From: Marinobacter lipolyticus
GTDB taxonomy: Bacteria; Pseudomonadota; Gammaproteobacteria; Pseudomonadales; Oleiphilaceae
Assembly (NCBI RefSeq): GCF_018424605.1
Contig: NZ_QTKT01000001.1
Coordinates: 434,001-498,000 of the forward strand
Length of the DNA: 64,000 bases
Direction of reading: 5' to 3'
A program made the translations under genes and the position numbers. Of this stretch, positions 11,045 to 22,165 are shown piece after piece (position 1 is the first letter of the stretch; every line of letters begins with the position of its first letter). The notes below the pieces were generated by a model. It was given only the letters and a program-made list of their open reading frames with translations. It did no database searches and had not been told where the DNA came from.

Positions 11045-12319
11045 ATGACCGACAGGAAAGCCACGCTCTCGGTGGGTGACAAGTCCATTGAGCTACCGGT
11101 TTACTCAGGCACCGTCGGCCCTGACGTTATCGACGTACGAGGCCTCGTCCAGGAAGGCGTTTTTACCTATGACCCGGGCTTCGTATCAACGGCGGCCTGC
11201 GAATCGAAGATCACCTACATCGATGGCGCAAACGGTGTTCTCCTGCACCGCGGCTACCCGATAGAACAACTGGCAGAGCACTCCGACTACCTGGAAGTGT
11301 GTTACCTGCTGCTTCACGGCGAGCTGCCTACCGCCGAGGAAAACCGCAAATTCCACGACACCATCAAAAACCACACGATGCTGCACGACCAGATGCGGAA
11401 CTTCTTCCAGGGTTTCCGTCGTGACGCACACCCGATGGCGATCATGTGCGGCGTGGTCGGCGCCCTCTCCGCGTTCTATCACGACCAGATGGACGTCACC
11501 AGTCAGGAACAGCGGGAGATCACCGCGCATCGCCTGATCGCGAAAATGCCGACCATCGCAGCCTGGTGTTACAAGTACAGTCTCGGTCAGCCGTTCATGT
11601 ACCCGCGTAACGACCTCTCCTATTCCGAGAACTTCCTGCAGATGATGTTCGGCGTGCCTTGCGAGGAATACAAGCCGAACCCGATCCTGGCCAAAGCCAT
11701 GGACAAGATCTTCATTCTGCATGCGGATCACGAGCAGAACGCCTCGACCTCCACCGTGCGTCTGGCCGGCTCCACCGGCGCCAACCCCTACGCCTGCATC
11801 GCATCCGGCATTGCCGCTCTGTGGGGCCCGGCACACGGCGGCGCCAACGAAGCAGTTCTGGACATGCTCGCGGAAATCGGTGACGAGAAAAACATCGAGA
11901 AGTTCATTGCCAAGGCCAAGGACAAGGACGACCCATTCCGCCTGATGGGCTTCGGCCACCGGGTATACAAAAACTTCGATCCCCGTGCCAAGGTGATGGC
12001 ACAGACAGCGCACGAAGTCCTGTCTGAACTGGGACTGGAGAACGACCCGCTGCTGAAGATTGCCCAGCGTCTGGAAAAGATTGCACTGGAAGACGAATAT
12101 TTCGTCAAGCGCAAGCTGTACCCGAACGTCGACTTCTACTCCGGTCTCATCCTCAAGGCCATTGGCATTCCGACGTCAATGTTCACGGTGATCTTCGCCA
12201 TGTCCCGTACCATCGGCTGGTTCTCTCACTGGAACGAGATGGTCTCAGGCGATTACCGCATTGGCCGTCCGCGCCAGCTGTACACCGGCTCCGATACTCG
12301 CGATTACCCCAAGAAGTAA
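11045..12319 (+). CDS. gltA: Citrate synthase
   Basis: A 424-aa type II (hexameric, proteobacterial) citrate synthase that condenses oxaloacetate and acetyl-CoA. Conserved segments include [39 protein letters not shown] with the catalytic His, [13 protein letters not shown] with the second His, and [15 protein letters not shown]. It is transcribed away from sdhCDAB, as in Pseudomonas, and ends at a strong intrinsic terminator. The start is supported by AGGAG just upstream of the ATG. Confidence 0.97.
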   Translation: MTDRKATLSVGDKSIELPVYSGTVGPDVIDVRGLVQEGVFTYDPGFVSTAACESKITYIDGANGVLLHRGYPIEQLAEHSDYLEVCYLLLHGELPTAEENRKFHDTIKNHTMLHDQMRNFFQGFRRDAHPMAIMCGVVGALSAFYHDQMDVTSQEQREITAHRLIAKMPTIAAWCYKYSLGQPFMYPRNDLSYSENFLQMMFGVPCEEYKPNPILAKAMDKIFILHADHEQNASTSTVRLAGSTGANPYACIASGIAALWGPAHGGANEAVLDMLAEIGDEKNIEKFIAKAKDKDDPFRLMGFGHRVYKNFDPRAKVMAQTAHEVLSELGLENDPLLKIAQRLEKIALEDEYFVKRKLYPNVDFYSGLILKAIGIPTSMFTVIFAMSRTIGWFSHWNEMVSGDYRIGRPRQLYTGSDTRDYPKK

Positions 12320-12341
12320 TCGGCATTTCGGAAATGGACGC

Positions 12342-12371
12342 AAAAAGGCCGCTGAATCAGCGGCCTTTTTT
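12342..12371 (+). terminator. Rho-independent terminator of gltA
   Basis: An AAAAAGGCCGCTGA stem is followed by its complement TCAGCGGCC and a run of six T. It begins about 22 bp after the gltA stop codon. The stem is GC-rich with a flanking A-run, so it could act in both directions. Confidence 0.9.
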
Positions 12372-12433
12372 GTGCCTGACCGTCAGCCCCTGTGATAAGT
12401 TAAAACCACCATAACAACAGCGGGAGATGATGC

Positions 12434-13309
12434 ATGACTATCAGAGCGGCTTTTATCGGACTCGGCGTAATGGGTTACCCGATGGCCGGACACCTTGCCC
12501 GTGCGGGCCTGGACGTCAACGTATGGAACCGCAGCCGCGCCAAAGCCGAGACCTGGGCCGCTGAATATTCCGGTACGGCCTGCTCCTCCATCGCCGATGC
12601 GGTAAACAACGCGGACATCGTGCTGACCTGTGTTGGCGCCGACAAAGATCTGGAAGCCGTCTATCAGGGCGATGAGGGCATCATTGCAAACGCGCCAGAA
12701 GGCGCCATCCTGGTGGATCACACCACCGCTTCCGCCGGCATTGCCGAGCAACTTGCGGCCCTTGCCGCCGGGCGCCAGCAGGGCTTTATTGATGCTCCGG
12801 TGTCAGGGGGACAGCAGGGTGCTGAAAATGGCCAGCTCACCATCATGTGCGGCGGCGACCCCAAGGTTTTCGAACGCGCCCGCCCGGTTCTGGAGCACTA
12901 CGCCCGGGCACTGAACCTGATGGGGCCGGCCGGTAGCGGCCAGAAGACCAAAATGGTCAACCAGATTGCCATTGCCGGCCTGGTGCAGGGGCTGTCGGAG
13001 GCCCTGCATTTTGCCGAACAGGCGGAACTGGATGTGCGCAAAGTAGTCGACGTAATTTCCAAAGGCGCGGCCCAGTCGTGGCAGATGGAAAACCGTTCGG
13101 GGACGATGATCGACGGCAAGTTCGACTACGGATTCGCGGTCGACTGGATGCGCAAGGATCTGGGGATCTGTCTTGAGGAAGCACGCAAGGTGAACGCGTC
13201 CCTGCCGGTCACCGCACTGGTAGATCAGTTCTATGCCGACGTTCAGTCCATCGGCGGCAACCGCTGGGACACCTCATCCCTGATCCAGCGCCTGCGAAAA
13301 TTCCGGTAG
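12434..13309 (+). CDS. NAD(P)-dependent beta-hydroxyacid dehydrogenase (3-hydroxyisobutyrate dehydrogenase family)
   Basis: A 291-aa protein with the N-terminal Rossmann motif FIGLGVMGYPMAGHLARAGL typical of the 3-hydroxyisobutyrate / tartronate-semialdehyde reductase family. The substrate signature FIDAPVSGGQQGAENGQLTIM follows near residue 117, and the catalytic lysine lies in GSGQKTKMVNQIAIAG near residue 173. The C-terminal all-helical domain is intact. The exact substrate cannot be read from sequence; 3-hydroxyisobutyrate, tartronate semialdehyde or succinate semialdehyde are all possible. GGGAG lies a suitable distance before the ATG. It stands alone between gltA and the convergent topA. 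Confidence 0.85.
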   Translation: MTIRAAFIGLGVMGYPMAGHLARAGLDVNVWNRSRAKAETWAAEYSGTACSSIADAVNNADIVLTCVGADKDLEAVYQGDEGIIANAPEGAILVDHTTASAGIAEQLAALAAGRQQGFIDAPVSGGQQGAENGQLTIMCGGDPKVFERARPVLEHYARALNLMGPAGSGQKTKMVNQIAIAGLVQGLSEALHFAEQAELDVRKVVDVISKGAAQSWQMENRSGTMIDGKFDYGFAVDWMRKDLGICLEEARKVNASLPVTALVDQFYADVQSIGGNRWDTSSLIQRLRKFR

Positions 13310-13317
13310 CGTCGGAT

Positions 13318-13344
13318 GCCCCCTCTCGCCGACGGCAGAGGGGC
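13318..13344. terminator. Possible hairpin between convergent genes
   Basis: CCCCTCT and AGAGGGG flank a short loop between the convergent ends of the dehydrogenase gene and topA. It lacks a clear T-run, so its termination activity is uncertain. Confidence 0.4.
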
Positions 13345-13358
13345 AAGGCATCAATCCG

Positions 13359-15995
13359 CTACTTTTCCTTCGGCTGCCACTTACCGTTGACATACCACGC
13401 TGACCAGCCCGTCGCCTTGCCCTCTTTTTCGGACATGACGTACTGCTCCTTGCTCTTACGGCTGAAGCGAATCACCGTTGGGTTCCCTTCCGGATCCCGC
13501 TCGGGCGCGTCCATCAAGTAATCATACTTGGGATCAATCTCCTTACGGTGAGGCTTGATCTCCATCACCAGCGGCGGCCGGGTTTCCCGGTTCTTCGGGA
13601 ATTTGCTGGCCGCCAGGAACAGTCCGGACGCACCGTCACGCAGCACGTAGGTATCCTCTACCTTCTGGCACGGCAGTTCCGGCATCGGGACCGGATCCAT
13701 CTTGGGGGGAGCCGGCTCGCCGCTCTTGAGCAACTTGCGGGTGTTCTTGCACTCGGTATTGGTACAGCCGAAGTACTTGCCGAAACGACCGGTTTTCAGC
13801 TGCATTTCGGAACCGCACTTGTCGCATTCCAGGGTCGGGCCTTCGTAACCCTTGATGCGGAAGGTACCGGTTTCCACTTCAAAACCGGAACAGTCAGGGT
13901 TGTTACCGCATACATGCAGCTTGCGCCCCTCATCCACCAGATAGCTGTCCATCGCGGTGCCACACTTGGGGCAACGGCGTTTTTTGCGCAGCAGGCGGGT
14001 TTCGCCCTCACCTTCGACATCGTCGTCAGCACTGACGACTTCATCCCCTGACACCAGATTGATGGTGGTCTTGCAACGCTCTTTGGGCGGCAGCGAGTAA
14101 CCGGAGCAGCCAAGGAAAACCCCGGTACTGGCAACACGAATTTGCATCGGGCGACTGCAGGTGGGGCACGGAATATCCGTCTCTGTTGGGGTGTTGGCGC
14201 GCATCCCCCCTTCGTCACTGCTTTCGGCTGTTTCCAACTGCTTGCGGAAACGACCGTAGAAATCGTTGAGGACCTTCTTCCACTGCACCTCACCTTCGGC
14301 GATGTCGTCGAGCTCGCCTTCCATCTTCGCGGTGAAATCGAAATCCATCAGGTTCGGGAACGACTCTGACAGGCGCTCAGTTACGATTTCGCCCATTTTC
14401 TCGGCGTAGAATCGGCGATTCTGCAGCCGGACATAGCCCCGATCCTGGATGGTGGAGATAATGGAGGCGTATGTGGATGGGCGACCAATCCCCTGCTTTT
14501 CCAGCTCCTTGACCAGGCTGGCTTCCGTGTATCGGGGCGCCGGCTTGGTGAAATGCTGTGTCGGATCCAGCTTTGCCAGATCCAGCGGCTCGTCTACCTT
14601 GATATCGGGCAGCGCCACGTCTTCATCTTTTTTCGCGGACTGCGGCGCGACCTTGAGGAAACCCTCAAACTTGATGATACGACCACGGGTGCGCAACTCG
14701 TAGTCGCCGTTGGCAACCACAATAGAGGTGCTCAGGAATTCAGCGTCCGCCATCTGACAGGCGATAAACTGGCGCCAGATCAGGTCATAGAGCTTTTCGG
14801 CGTCTTTCTCCAGGCCGCTGATCTCGGTCGGCCTGCGACTTACCTCGGTCGGCCGGATCGCTTCGTGGGCTTCCTGGGCGCCTTCCTTGCTGCCGTATAC
14901 CCGGGGTTTCTCCGGCAGGTACCTGTCGCCGAACTGCTTCTTGACGAACTCCCGGCAGCTGCTGACGGCATCCTGGCTCAGGTTAGTGGAATCCGTCCGC
15001 ATGTAGGTGATGTAGCCTGCCTCGTAGAGGCGCTGCGCAAGCATCATGGTTTTCTTTACACTGAAGCCCATGCGGTTGCTGGCCGCCTGCTGCAGCGTGG
15101 ACGTAATGAACGGCGCCGAGGGCCGGGACCGGGTTGGCTTGTCTTCACGTTTGGCAACACGGAACGAACCTTCTTTCAGGCGCGCCACGTGCTCGCTGCT
15201 CTGCTGCTCATTCACCGGGCGGTACGGTTTGTCCAGGTAGCGAGTCACCTCGAACCGCACCGGCTCCTTGGCCTGTTTCGCGCCCAGGTCGGCGTGCAAC
15301 TGCCAGAACTCTTCCGGAATGAACTTGCGGATTTCCCGCTCACGCTCGACGATCAGCCGCACGGCAACCGACTGCACCCGGCCTGCGGACAGTCCGCGGG
15401 CAATCTTCGCCCACAGCAGCGGCGACACCATGTACCCGACCACCCGATCCAGGAAACGCCGGGCCTGCTGTGCATTAACCCGGTTGTTGTCGAGCGAGCC
15501 CGGATCCTCGAATGCCGCCTGGATCGCGCGCTTGGTAATCTCGTTAAACACTACACGGCGGTACTTGTCGGCCTCACCGCCAATGGTTTGCTGGAGGTGC
15601 CAGGCAATCGCCTCCCCTTCACGGTCCAAATCCGTTGCGAGGTAGATATGGTCGGCGGACTTGGCCAATCGCTTGAGTTCGCTGACGACCTTTTCCTTGC
15701 CGGGCAGGATTTCGTAACGGGCACTCCAGTCCTGGTCGGGGTCAACGCCCATGCGGGCAACCAGTTGTTCCCGTGCCTTACGCTTTTTGTGAGCCGCCTT
15801 TTCTTCCGGACTCATCTTGCGTGTTATCGCCGCCTGTTTCGCGCGCTCTTTGGGGTCTGACTGAGAGCCACTGCCGCTGACCGGAAGATCACGAATGTGC
15901 CCGACGCTCGACTTCACGATGAAGTCGGAGCCCAGGTACTTGTTGATGGTCTTCGCTTTAGCAGGCGACTCGACAATAACGAGGCTTTTACCCAT
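13359..15995 (-). CDS. topA: DNA topoisomerase I
   Basis: An 878-aa type IA topoisomerase that relaxes negatively supercoiled DNA. The TOPRIM domain starts [20 protein letters not shown] and contains the acidic [15 protein letters not shown] motif near residue 120. The catalytic tyrosine is in [12 protein letters not shown] near residue 330. Three C-terminal Cys4 zinc-ribbon units follow: CPTCSRPM...[12 protein letters not shown]...C and CDKCGSEM...CTNTEC, from about residue 605 to 750, and then a basic tail. Length and order match the Pseudomonas/E. coli enzyme. It lies next to fadBA, as in Pseudomonas. Confidence 0.97.
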   Translation of the reverse strand: MGKSLVIVESPAKAKTINKYLGSDFIVKSSVGHIRDLPVSGSGSQSDPKERAKQAAITRKMSPEEKAAHKKRKAREQLVARMGVDPDQDWSARYEILPGKEKVVSELKRLAKSADHIYLATDLDREGEAIAWHLQQTIGGEADKYRRVVFNEITKRAIQAAFEDPGSLDNNRVNAQQARRFLDRVVGYMVSPLLWAKIARGLSAGRVQSVAVRLIVEREREIRKFIPEEFWQLHADLGAKQAKEPVRFEVTRYLDKPYRPVNEQQSSEHVARLKEGSFRVAKREDKPTRSRPSAPFITSTLQQAASNRMGFSVKKTMMLAQRLYEAGYITYMRTDSTNLSQDAVSSCREFVKKQFGDRYLPEKPRVYGSKEGAQEAHEAIRPTEVSRRPTEISGLEKDAEKLYDLIWRQFIACQMADAEFLSTSIVVANGDYELRTRGRIIKFEGFLKVAPQSAKKDEDVALPDIKVDEPLDLAKLDPTQHFTKPAPRYTEASLVKELEKQGIGRPSTYASIISTIQDRGYVRLQNRRFYAEKMGEIVTERLSESFPNLMDFDFTAKMEGELDDIAEGEVQWKKVLNDFYGRFRKQLETAESSDEGGMRANTPTETDIPCPTCSRPMQIRVASTGVFLGCSGYSLPPKERCKTTINLVSGDEVVSADDDVEGEGETRLLRKKRRCPKCGTAMDSYLVDEGRKLHVCGNNPDCSGFEVETGTFRIKGYEGPTLECDKCGSEMQLKTGRFGKYFGCTNTECKNTRKLLKSGEPAPPKMDPVPMPELPCQKVEDTYVLRDGASGLFLAASKFPKNRETRPPLVMEIKPHRKEIDPKYDYLMDAPERDPEGNPTVIRFSRKSKEQYVMSEKEGKATGWSAWYVNGKWQPKEK

Positions 15996-16187
15996 ATCGG
16001 AGATCTGTATCCTTGGCGATAATCGGTTAATAAATCAGCAAACCGTAAACTCGCTGTAAAATCAGTCGGCTAGAAAACACAGGATAGCCGCAGCATTGTA
16101 TAGGTGCATTGTTTTACAGGGTCAACAAAAGCAAGACAACCCATTCTTTGGATTCATTCCCGCTTTTTTTAAATGAAGCATAAACAG

Positions 16188-16213
16188 GAAGGCCCGGCAA
16201 TTGCCGGGCCTTC
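16188..16213 (-). terminator. Palindromic hairpin downstream of fadA
   Basis: GAAGGCCCGGCAA and its exact complement form a 26-bp perfect palindrome that starts about 30 bp after the fadA stop codon. On the minus strand it is followed by TTCCTGTTTATG, a weak U-tract. It probably ends the fadBA transcript. The rest of the 248-bp gap up to topA holds no gene I can support. Confidence 0.65.
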
Positions 16214-16243
16214 AGGACTGCGCTACCGATTCGGCCTAGCGAA

Positions 16244-17446
<1,203 letters not shown>

Positions 17447-17452
17447 TCAGGG

Positions 17453-19600
17453 TTAGCCAAAGAACTTTTCGCCAGTCTTGGCCATTTCACGCAGCTTCTC
17501 GGTCGGGTGATACAGAGGACCAAGGTCTGCAAACTTGTCTGCCAGTTCGACGAACTTGTCTACACCCAGGTCGTCGATATAGCGCAGGGCACCACCGCGG
17601 AACGGCGGGAAGCCGATACCGAAGATCAGGCCCATATCAGCATCTGCCGGATCTTCGACAATGCCATCTTCCAGGCAGCGAACGGTTTCCAGGCACAGAG
17701 GAATCATCATGCGGGCGATGATGTCTTCGTCACTGAAATCGTTCTTACCCTGAACAACCGGCTCAAGCAGCTTGTAGGTCTCTTCATCGACCACCTTCTT
17801 CTGCTTGCCCTTGCGGTCCAGTTCGTACTTGTAAAAGCCCTTGTCGTTCTTCTGTCCGTAACGGTTGTTATCGAACATTACGTCAATGGCAGTGGTACCT
17901 TCGTGCTTCATGCGGTCCGGGAAGCCGTCGGCCATCACTTCACCGGCATGCTTACCGGTATCCATGCCCACAACGTCCAGCAGATAGGCAGGCCCCATCG
18001 GCCAGCCGAACTTTTCCATAACCTTATCGACGTGCTGGAAGTCAGCACCGTCACGTACCAGGCCAATGAAACCGCCAAAGTACGGGAACAGAACGCGGTT
18101 CACCAGGAAGCCCGGGCAATCGTTTACCACGATCGGGGTCTTACCCATGGCCTTGGCATAGGCTACGGTGGTGGCGATCGCACGATCACTGGTCTTCTTG
18201 CCGCGGATAACCTCAACCAGCGGCATCATGTGCACCGGGTTAAAGAAGTGCATGCCGCAGAAGTTTTCCGGACGCTTCAGGTTCTTGGCCAGAAGGTCGA
18301 TGGAAATGGTGGAGGTGTTGGAGGTCAGGATCGCATCTTCGCGAACCGCATCCTCGGTCTCACGCAGTACCGCGTCCTTCACCTTCGGATTTTCAACAAC
18401 CGCTTCAACCACCAGGTCTACGTTCTTGAAATCGCCGTAGTTCAGGGTCGGGGTGATGCTGTTGAGAACGTCGGCCATCTTGCCGGCGTCCATCTTGCCT
18501 TTGTCAACGCGTTTGGACAGAAGCTTCTTGGCTTCCTTCAGACCCAGGGCAATACCTTCCTGGGCGATGTCCTTCATGATGATCGGAGTGCCTTTCAGTG
18601 CAGACTGATAAGCCACGCCACCACCCATGATACCGGCACCCAGAACAGCCGCCAGTTTCACATCGTTGGCTTCTTTCTCCCAGGCGCTGGCTTTCTTCTT
18701 GAGCGCCTGATCGTTCAGGAACAGACCAACCAGACACGCGGCAACGTTGGTCTTGGCCATCTTGGCAAAGCCTTTGGCTTCGACTTCGATCGCCTTGTCG
18801 CGGGTCATGCCGGCATGCTTCTGCATGGTCTTGATGGCTTCCACCGGCGCCGGATAGTTCTTGCCAGCCTTGCCGGCAACGAACGCCTTGGAAATCTCGA
18901 ACGCCATCATGCTTTCCATGGCGTTGAGCTTGATCTTGCCTTTCTTTTCTTCGCGCCGCGCCTGATTATCCAGCTTGCCTTCGTTGCACTGTTCAATGAT
19001 TGCAACGGCAGCTGCCACCAGCTTGTCAGCTTCAACAACAGCGTCAACAGCACCTACTTTCAACGCCGCATCAGCGCGGTTCTCGGTGCCGCCGCTGATC
19101 CATTCAATGGCGTTGTCCACGCCTACCAAACGGGACAGACGAACAGTGCCGCCGAAGCCCGGGAAGATACCCAGCTTCACTTCCGGCAGACCTACCTTGG
19201 CCTTGGGAGCCATCACACGGTAGTCGGTTGCCAGACACATCTCGAAACCACCACCCAGAGCGATACCATTAATGGCAGTTACGGTCGGGAACGGCAGGTC
19301 TTCAATGGCGTTGAAAACGTCGTTGGCCTTCAGGTTGTTGGCAACAAGGTCTTCCTCGGAACCGGCAAACAGCTCGGTGAACTCCGTGATGTCGGCACCA
19401 ACAATAAAACTGTCCTTGGAGCTGGTTACCACCAGGCCCTTCAGATTCTTCTGGGATTTGAGTGCGTCAGCTGCGGCGCCCAGTTCTTCGATGGTGAGAC
19501 GGTTGAACTTGTTGACAGACTCGCCCTGCAAGTCAAAGTCCAACTGAGCGATCCCGCCTTCGATCTCTTTAACCGTGATGGCTTTACCTTCGTAAATCAT
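17453..19600 (-). CDS. fadB: Fatty-acid oxidation complex alpha subunit
   Basis: A 715-aa multifunctional enzyme. The N-terminal enoyl-CoA hydratase/isomerase domain (about 1-190) contains [11 protein letters not shown] and [19 protein letters not shown] with its catalytic acidic residues. The 3-hydroxyacyl-CoA dehydrogenase domain (about 310-700) has the NAD motif [14 protein letters not shown] and the catalytic histidine in [17 protein letters not shown] chose the ATG giving [14 protein letters not shown] with GGAGAT upstream, rather than an adjacent TTG codon. It precedes fadA in a two-gene operon. Confidence 0.96.
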   Translation of the reverse strand: MIYEGKAITVKEIEGGIAQLDFDLQGESVNKFNRLTIEELGAAADALKSQKNLKGLVVTSSKDSFIVGADITEFTELFAGSEEDLVANNLKANDVFNAIEDLPFPTVTAINGIALGGGFEMCLATDYRVMAPKAKVGLPEVKLGIFPGFGGTVRLSRLVGVDNAIEWISGGTENRADAALKVGAVDAVVEADKLVAAAVAIIEQCNEGKLDNQARREEKKGKIKLNAMESMMAFEISKAFVAGKAGKNYPAPVEAIKTMQKHAGMTRDKAIEVEAKGFAKMAKTNVAACLVGLFLNDQALKKKASAWEKEANDVKLAAVLGAGIMGGGVAYQSALKGTPIIMKDIAQEGIALGLKEAKKLLSKRVDKGKMDAGKMADVLNSITPTLNYGDFKNVDLVVEAVVENPKVKDAVLRETEDAVREDAILTSNTSTISIDLLAKNLKRPENFCGMHFFNPVHMMPLVEVIRGKKTSDRAIATTVAYAKAMGKTPIVVNDCPGFLVNRVLFPYFGGFIGLVRDGADFQHVDKVMEKFGWPMGPAYLLDVVGMDTGKHAGEVMADGFPDRMKHEGTTAIDVMFDNNRYGQKNDKGFYKYELDRKGKQKKVVDEETYKLLEPVVQGKNDFSDEDIIARMMIPLCLETVRCLEDGIVEDPADADMGLIFGIGFPPFRGGALRYIDDLGVDKFVELADKFADLGPLYHPTEKLREMAKTGEKFFG

Positions 19601-20040
19601 CAACTGATCTCCAGTCTGTGTTTGGAACTGCCTGCAAACGTCCCGCCGGCTATAAGAGGCTGACGGACGCCTGCGGATGCAGCGAGATTTCGGTCACTGC
19701 CCGATAAATCGATTCAAAATTCATACAGTCGTTTGAATCGTGGGCACACACGATGAAAAAAAACAGCTCATTTGTCAATTTGTTTCTGGTAGAAACGGCG
19801 CAAAAGTCTTCACTATGCAGGAAGGCGCCAGGAAGCTGGTAAAGCGGATTTGTTGTTTTATCAGTGCAGTACATCCGGGGTTGAGCAAGAATCCGGAACT
19901 TCGTCACGCAAATTTGTCAGTTCTTTACATTTGCCTGAGACGCCGGCAGGAAAACCGCTTGATTGGCCGGCTGAGTTACTTTACCTTCGGTCTGAGACTT
20001 TAGTCCACAATAATAACACCCATGTACGGAGACCTATCCG
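19601..20040. other. Divergent intergenic region fadB / 20041 gene
   Basis: This 440-bp gap has no supported gene. On the fadB side it holds a perfect 9-bp inverted repeat at 19710-19740 (CGATTCAAA, 13-base spacer, TTTGAATCG), about 110 bp before the fadB start. A second repeat, GTTTC-N5-GAAAC, lies at 19782-19796. A TTGACA hexamer reading toward fadB lies at 19773-19778 but has no good -10 partner. These are operator candidates for control of beta-oxidation. Confidence 0.5.
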
Positions 20041-20856
20041 ATGAATGACGCTCGCCTGCGGGTACGCTCACTGGTGGCAGCCCTGATTCTGCTTGCCCTT
20101 ACCTCCCTCACGGCCCGGGCAGAAACCGGAGACGGATTTCTTGCAAATCTGCACAGCTTCCGCGTCAGCAATTACCTGGCCCTGGATGCCTATTACCGCT
20201 TCAGTGCAAACGGTGACACCGATACACTCAACGAGATTGTTGGTGGCATCAATATGGCTAACACCGCCATGAACGATCTGGCCGCCAGCACCGCTGGCGT
20301 GCTCAGTGAAGACGAAGTGGAAGGGCTGAACCAGCAGTTTGACATCTTCAAGAACCTGATGCGCGACAACATCAACGACGTACGCAATACCGGTTACCCC
20401 GATCTTCGACTGGTTTCAGATATGGCAAATCAGGCGGCGACGATCAGTGAAATGGCCACCGAGCTTTATCAGGTTGCCCTTGAGAGCAGCCAAATCTCGG
20501 TTAACCCGCGGGTAGAAGCCGCACGCTCCGCTGCCATTACCCTGGCTCAGATGATGGCCAAGTATTCGGCCCGCACCCACTCCACCGTGGCGCAGACATT
20601 CCAGGGTTCCTCCTCAGAGAAGCCGCTTGATCAGCAGGCGCTTGAATTTGACACGCTGTTGGGCGAAATCAACAAGGGTGCCAGTGAAGGGCAGTTGAAG
20701 TCCGCCCTGGACGATGTTGCTTCCAAGTGGCAGTTCATCCGCGGCTCTTACATCAACTACAACGACAACAACGTATCGTTCGTCATTGATCGTTATTCCA
20801 AAGGTATTCTCCAGGGGCTCTCGACCACCATCGAACTGCTTCAGGAAAACGCCTGA
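20041..20856 (+). CDS. Exported helical protein of unknown function
   Basis: I do not recognise this 271-aa protein. It starts with a basic segment and a hydrophobic core (VRSLVAALILLALTSLTARA), a good Sec signal peptide with likely cleavage after ARA. The mature part is mostly predicted helix without cysteines and is rich in Ala, Asn, Asp and Ser, with no enzyme motif I can name. The helical pattern recalls sensor or pilus-associated periplasmic bundles, but that is speculation. It has GGAG about 10 bases before the ATG and stands alone on the plus strand between fadB and the UspA gene. Confidence 0.75.
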   Translation: MNDARLRVRSLVAALILLALTSLTARAETGDGFLANLHSFRVSNYLALDAYYRFSANGDTDTLNEIVGGINMANTAMNDLAASTAGVLSEDEVEGLNQQFDIFKNLMRDNINDVRNTGYPDLRLVSDMANQAATISEMATELYQVALESSQISVNPRVEAARSAAITLAQMMAKYSARTHSTVAQTFQGSSSEKPLDQQALEFDTLLGEINKGASEGQLKSALDDVASKWQFIRGSYINYNDNNVSFVIDRYSKGILQGLSTTIELLQENA

Positions 20857-20865
20857 TTGCTCCGG

Positions 20866-20883
20866 GGCCGCAACCTTGCGGCC
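20866..20883 (+). terminator. Possible terminator hairpin
   Basis: GGCCGCAA and TTGCGGCC form a tight stem about 10 bp after the preceding stop codon. The T-run after it is weak, so the call is tentative. Confidence 0.45.
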
Positions 20884-21016
20884 TCTCGCTCCTCCCCTAA
20901 CCCCGCACTGATCGTCTGTATTTTGATATCAGTCACTTCCGCACCCAGTCCACTCGACTATCCTGAGTTCATTGTTATGCTTTAAGACAACACTCTGTTC
21001 GCGAAGGAGCAATGGG

Positions 21017-21448
21017 ATGGGAACGTATCAGAAAGTGCTGGTTGCGATAGACCTCACCGAGGAAGCGCCACAGGTTTTGAACAAGGCGATGGAGATCAGC
21101 AAGGCCCACGGTGCCCAGCTGCTGCTGGTTCATGTGGTGGAACCGGTGGGCTATGCCTATGGCGGGGATATTCCGATGGATCTGACAGAGCTGCAGGACC
21201 AGCTCGACAAAGCCGCACACGAGCAACTGACGGCGTATGGGGATCAGTATGGTGTGAGCAAAGAACACCAGGTGGTCAGTGTCGGGCGGCCTGAGTCGGA
21301 AATCCACCGGCTTGCCAAAGAACACCAGGTTGATCTGGTGATTGTCGGCAGCCACGGGCGCAAAGGCTTTCAGCTATTGCTCGGGTCCACGGCAAATGGC
21401 GTGCTGCACGGGACCGAGTGCGACGTTCTGGCGGTTCGCATCCATTGA
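21017..21448 (+). CDS. Universal stress protein, UspA family
   Basis: A 143-aa single-domain Usp protein. I start it at the ATG giving MGTYQKVLVAIDLTEEA because AAGGAG is 7-8 bases upstream; an earlier in-frame start would add residues foreign to the family. The C-terminal nucleotide-binding signature is VGSHGRKGFQLLLGSTANGV, which fits the ATP-binding G-2x-G-9x-G-(S/T) pattern. It is a cytoplasmic stress protein whose partner cannot be inferred. A neighbouring UspA gene between fadBA and uup is also my recollection of Pseudomonas gene order. Confidence 0.9.
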   Translation: MGTYQKVLVAIDLTEEAPQVLNKAMEISKAHGAQLLLVHVVEPVGYAYGGDIPMDLTELQDQLDKAAHEQLTAYGDQYGVSKEHQVVSVGRPESEIHRLAKEHQVDLVIVGSHGRKGFQLLLGSTANGVLHGTECDVLAVRIH

Positions 21449-21457
21449 CGCGACCGC

Positions 21458-21484
21458 GCCCGGTTCCGGCGATCGAAACCGGGC
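21458..21484. terminator. Stem-loop between convergent genes
   Basis: GCCCGGTT and AACCGGGC form an 8-bp stem with an 11-base loop, placed between the end of the UspA gene and the end of the convergent DUF6901-like gene. It may terminate either transcript. Confidence 0.5.
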
Positions 21485-21496
21485 CCTTGCGCTGCG

Positions 21497-22165
21497 CTAC
21501 TCGGCGCTGCCTTCCATTTTGCTTTCCAGCTTGCGCAGCTGGCTTTCCAGCGAAAAACTGACACTGGAAGCCATGGAAAAGAAATTCAGCAGTGCCTTCA
21601 GGTTGCTGTCCCCTTTGCAGACGGAGTGAATCCGTTGCCACAGCGCCTGGTTGACCAGCTGCAAGCGCTGATTCCGCTCCACCAACCCCTTGAGGTCCCA
21701 ATCCGGCTCGCGGTGATTGCGCTTGGCGAAATACTGCTGAAGCAGGTAATGGGACACGCTTCGCATGATGAATTCATCGGTACTGGCAAATGGCAGATGG
21801 TGCACCGCCATCGGTTTCAGCTCACCCAGAACGGGGCAGCCACTGGTGGCCATTTTCAGCCCCAGCAGGGATCGCAGGGCCTCTTCCAGTGCCGTACTCT
21901 TGGAGTAGGTGCGGCGCTCGTCGGTCACCGACACCTCCACTTTCTGATAGGCGTCCTGGTCCTGGAACTCATTGACCACCGGAAGAATCTCGACGGCCGC
22001 GGGGCAATGCGGGGTGTCTGCCGGCTTGAGCGGACAGTTGGAGCACTGACAGTGCTCCAGTCGGGTCCAGGAAGGCAACGGCGATTCCACACGGGCGGGC
22101 TGGTCTGTGACCCTGAATTCAACCTGACGCCCATCCTGAAACTTGAAATTATAGTTAACGTTCAT
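21497..22165 (-). CDS. DUF6901-like protein, function unknown
   Basis: A 222-aa cytoplasmic protein. It resembles the DUF6901 proteins I recall, with a cysteine-containing N-terminal part (HCQCSNCPLKPADTPHCPAAV) and a central ATSGCPVLGELKPMAVHHLP. The Cys/His spacing could bind a metal, but no enzyme fold is evident. The C-terminal third is predicted helix. Its ATG overlaps the uup stop codon as ATGA, so it is very likely translated with uup. The family name is from memory and needs a profile search. Confidence 0.7.
   Translation of the reverse strand: MNVNYNFKFQDGRQVEFRVTDQPARVESPLPSWTRLEHCQCSNCPLKPADTPHCPAAVEILPVVNEFQDQDAYQKVEVSVTDERRTYSKSTALEEALRSLLGLKMATSGCPVLGELKPMAVHHLPFASTDEFIMRSVSHYLLQQYFAKRNHREPDWDLKGLVERNQRLQLVNQALWQRIHSVCKGDSNLKALLNFFSMASSVSFSLESQLRKLESKMEGSAE

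Noticed and set aside
10797..11048. 83-codon open frame just before gltA
   Set aside because: It spans the gltA promoter and ribosome site and lacks its own start signal.
19740..20003. 87-codon open frame on the plus strand in the fadB upstream region
   Set aside because: It overlaps the promoter/operator region, has no ribosome site and reads as low-complexity basic sequence with no family features.
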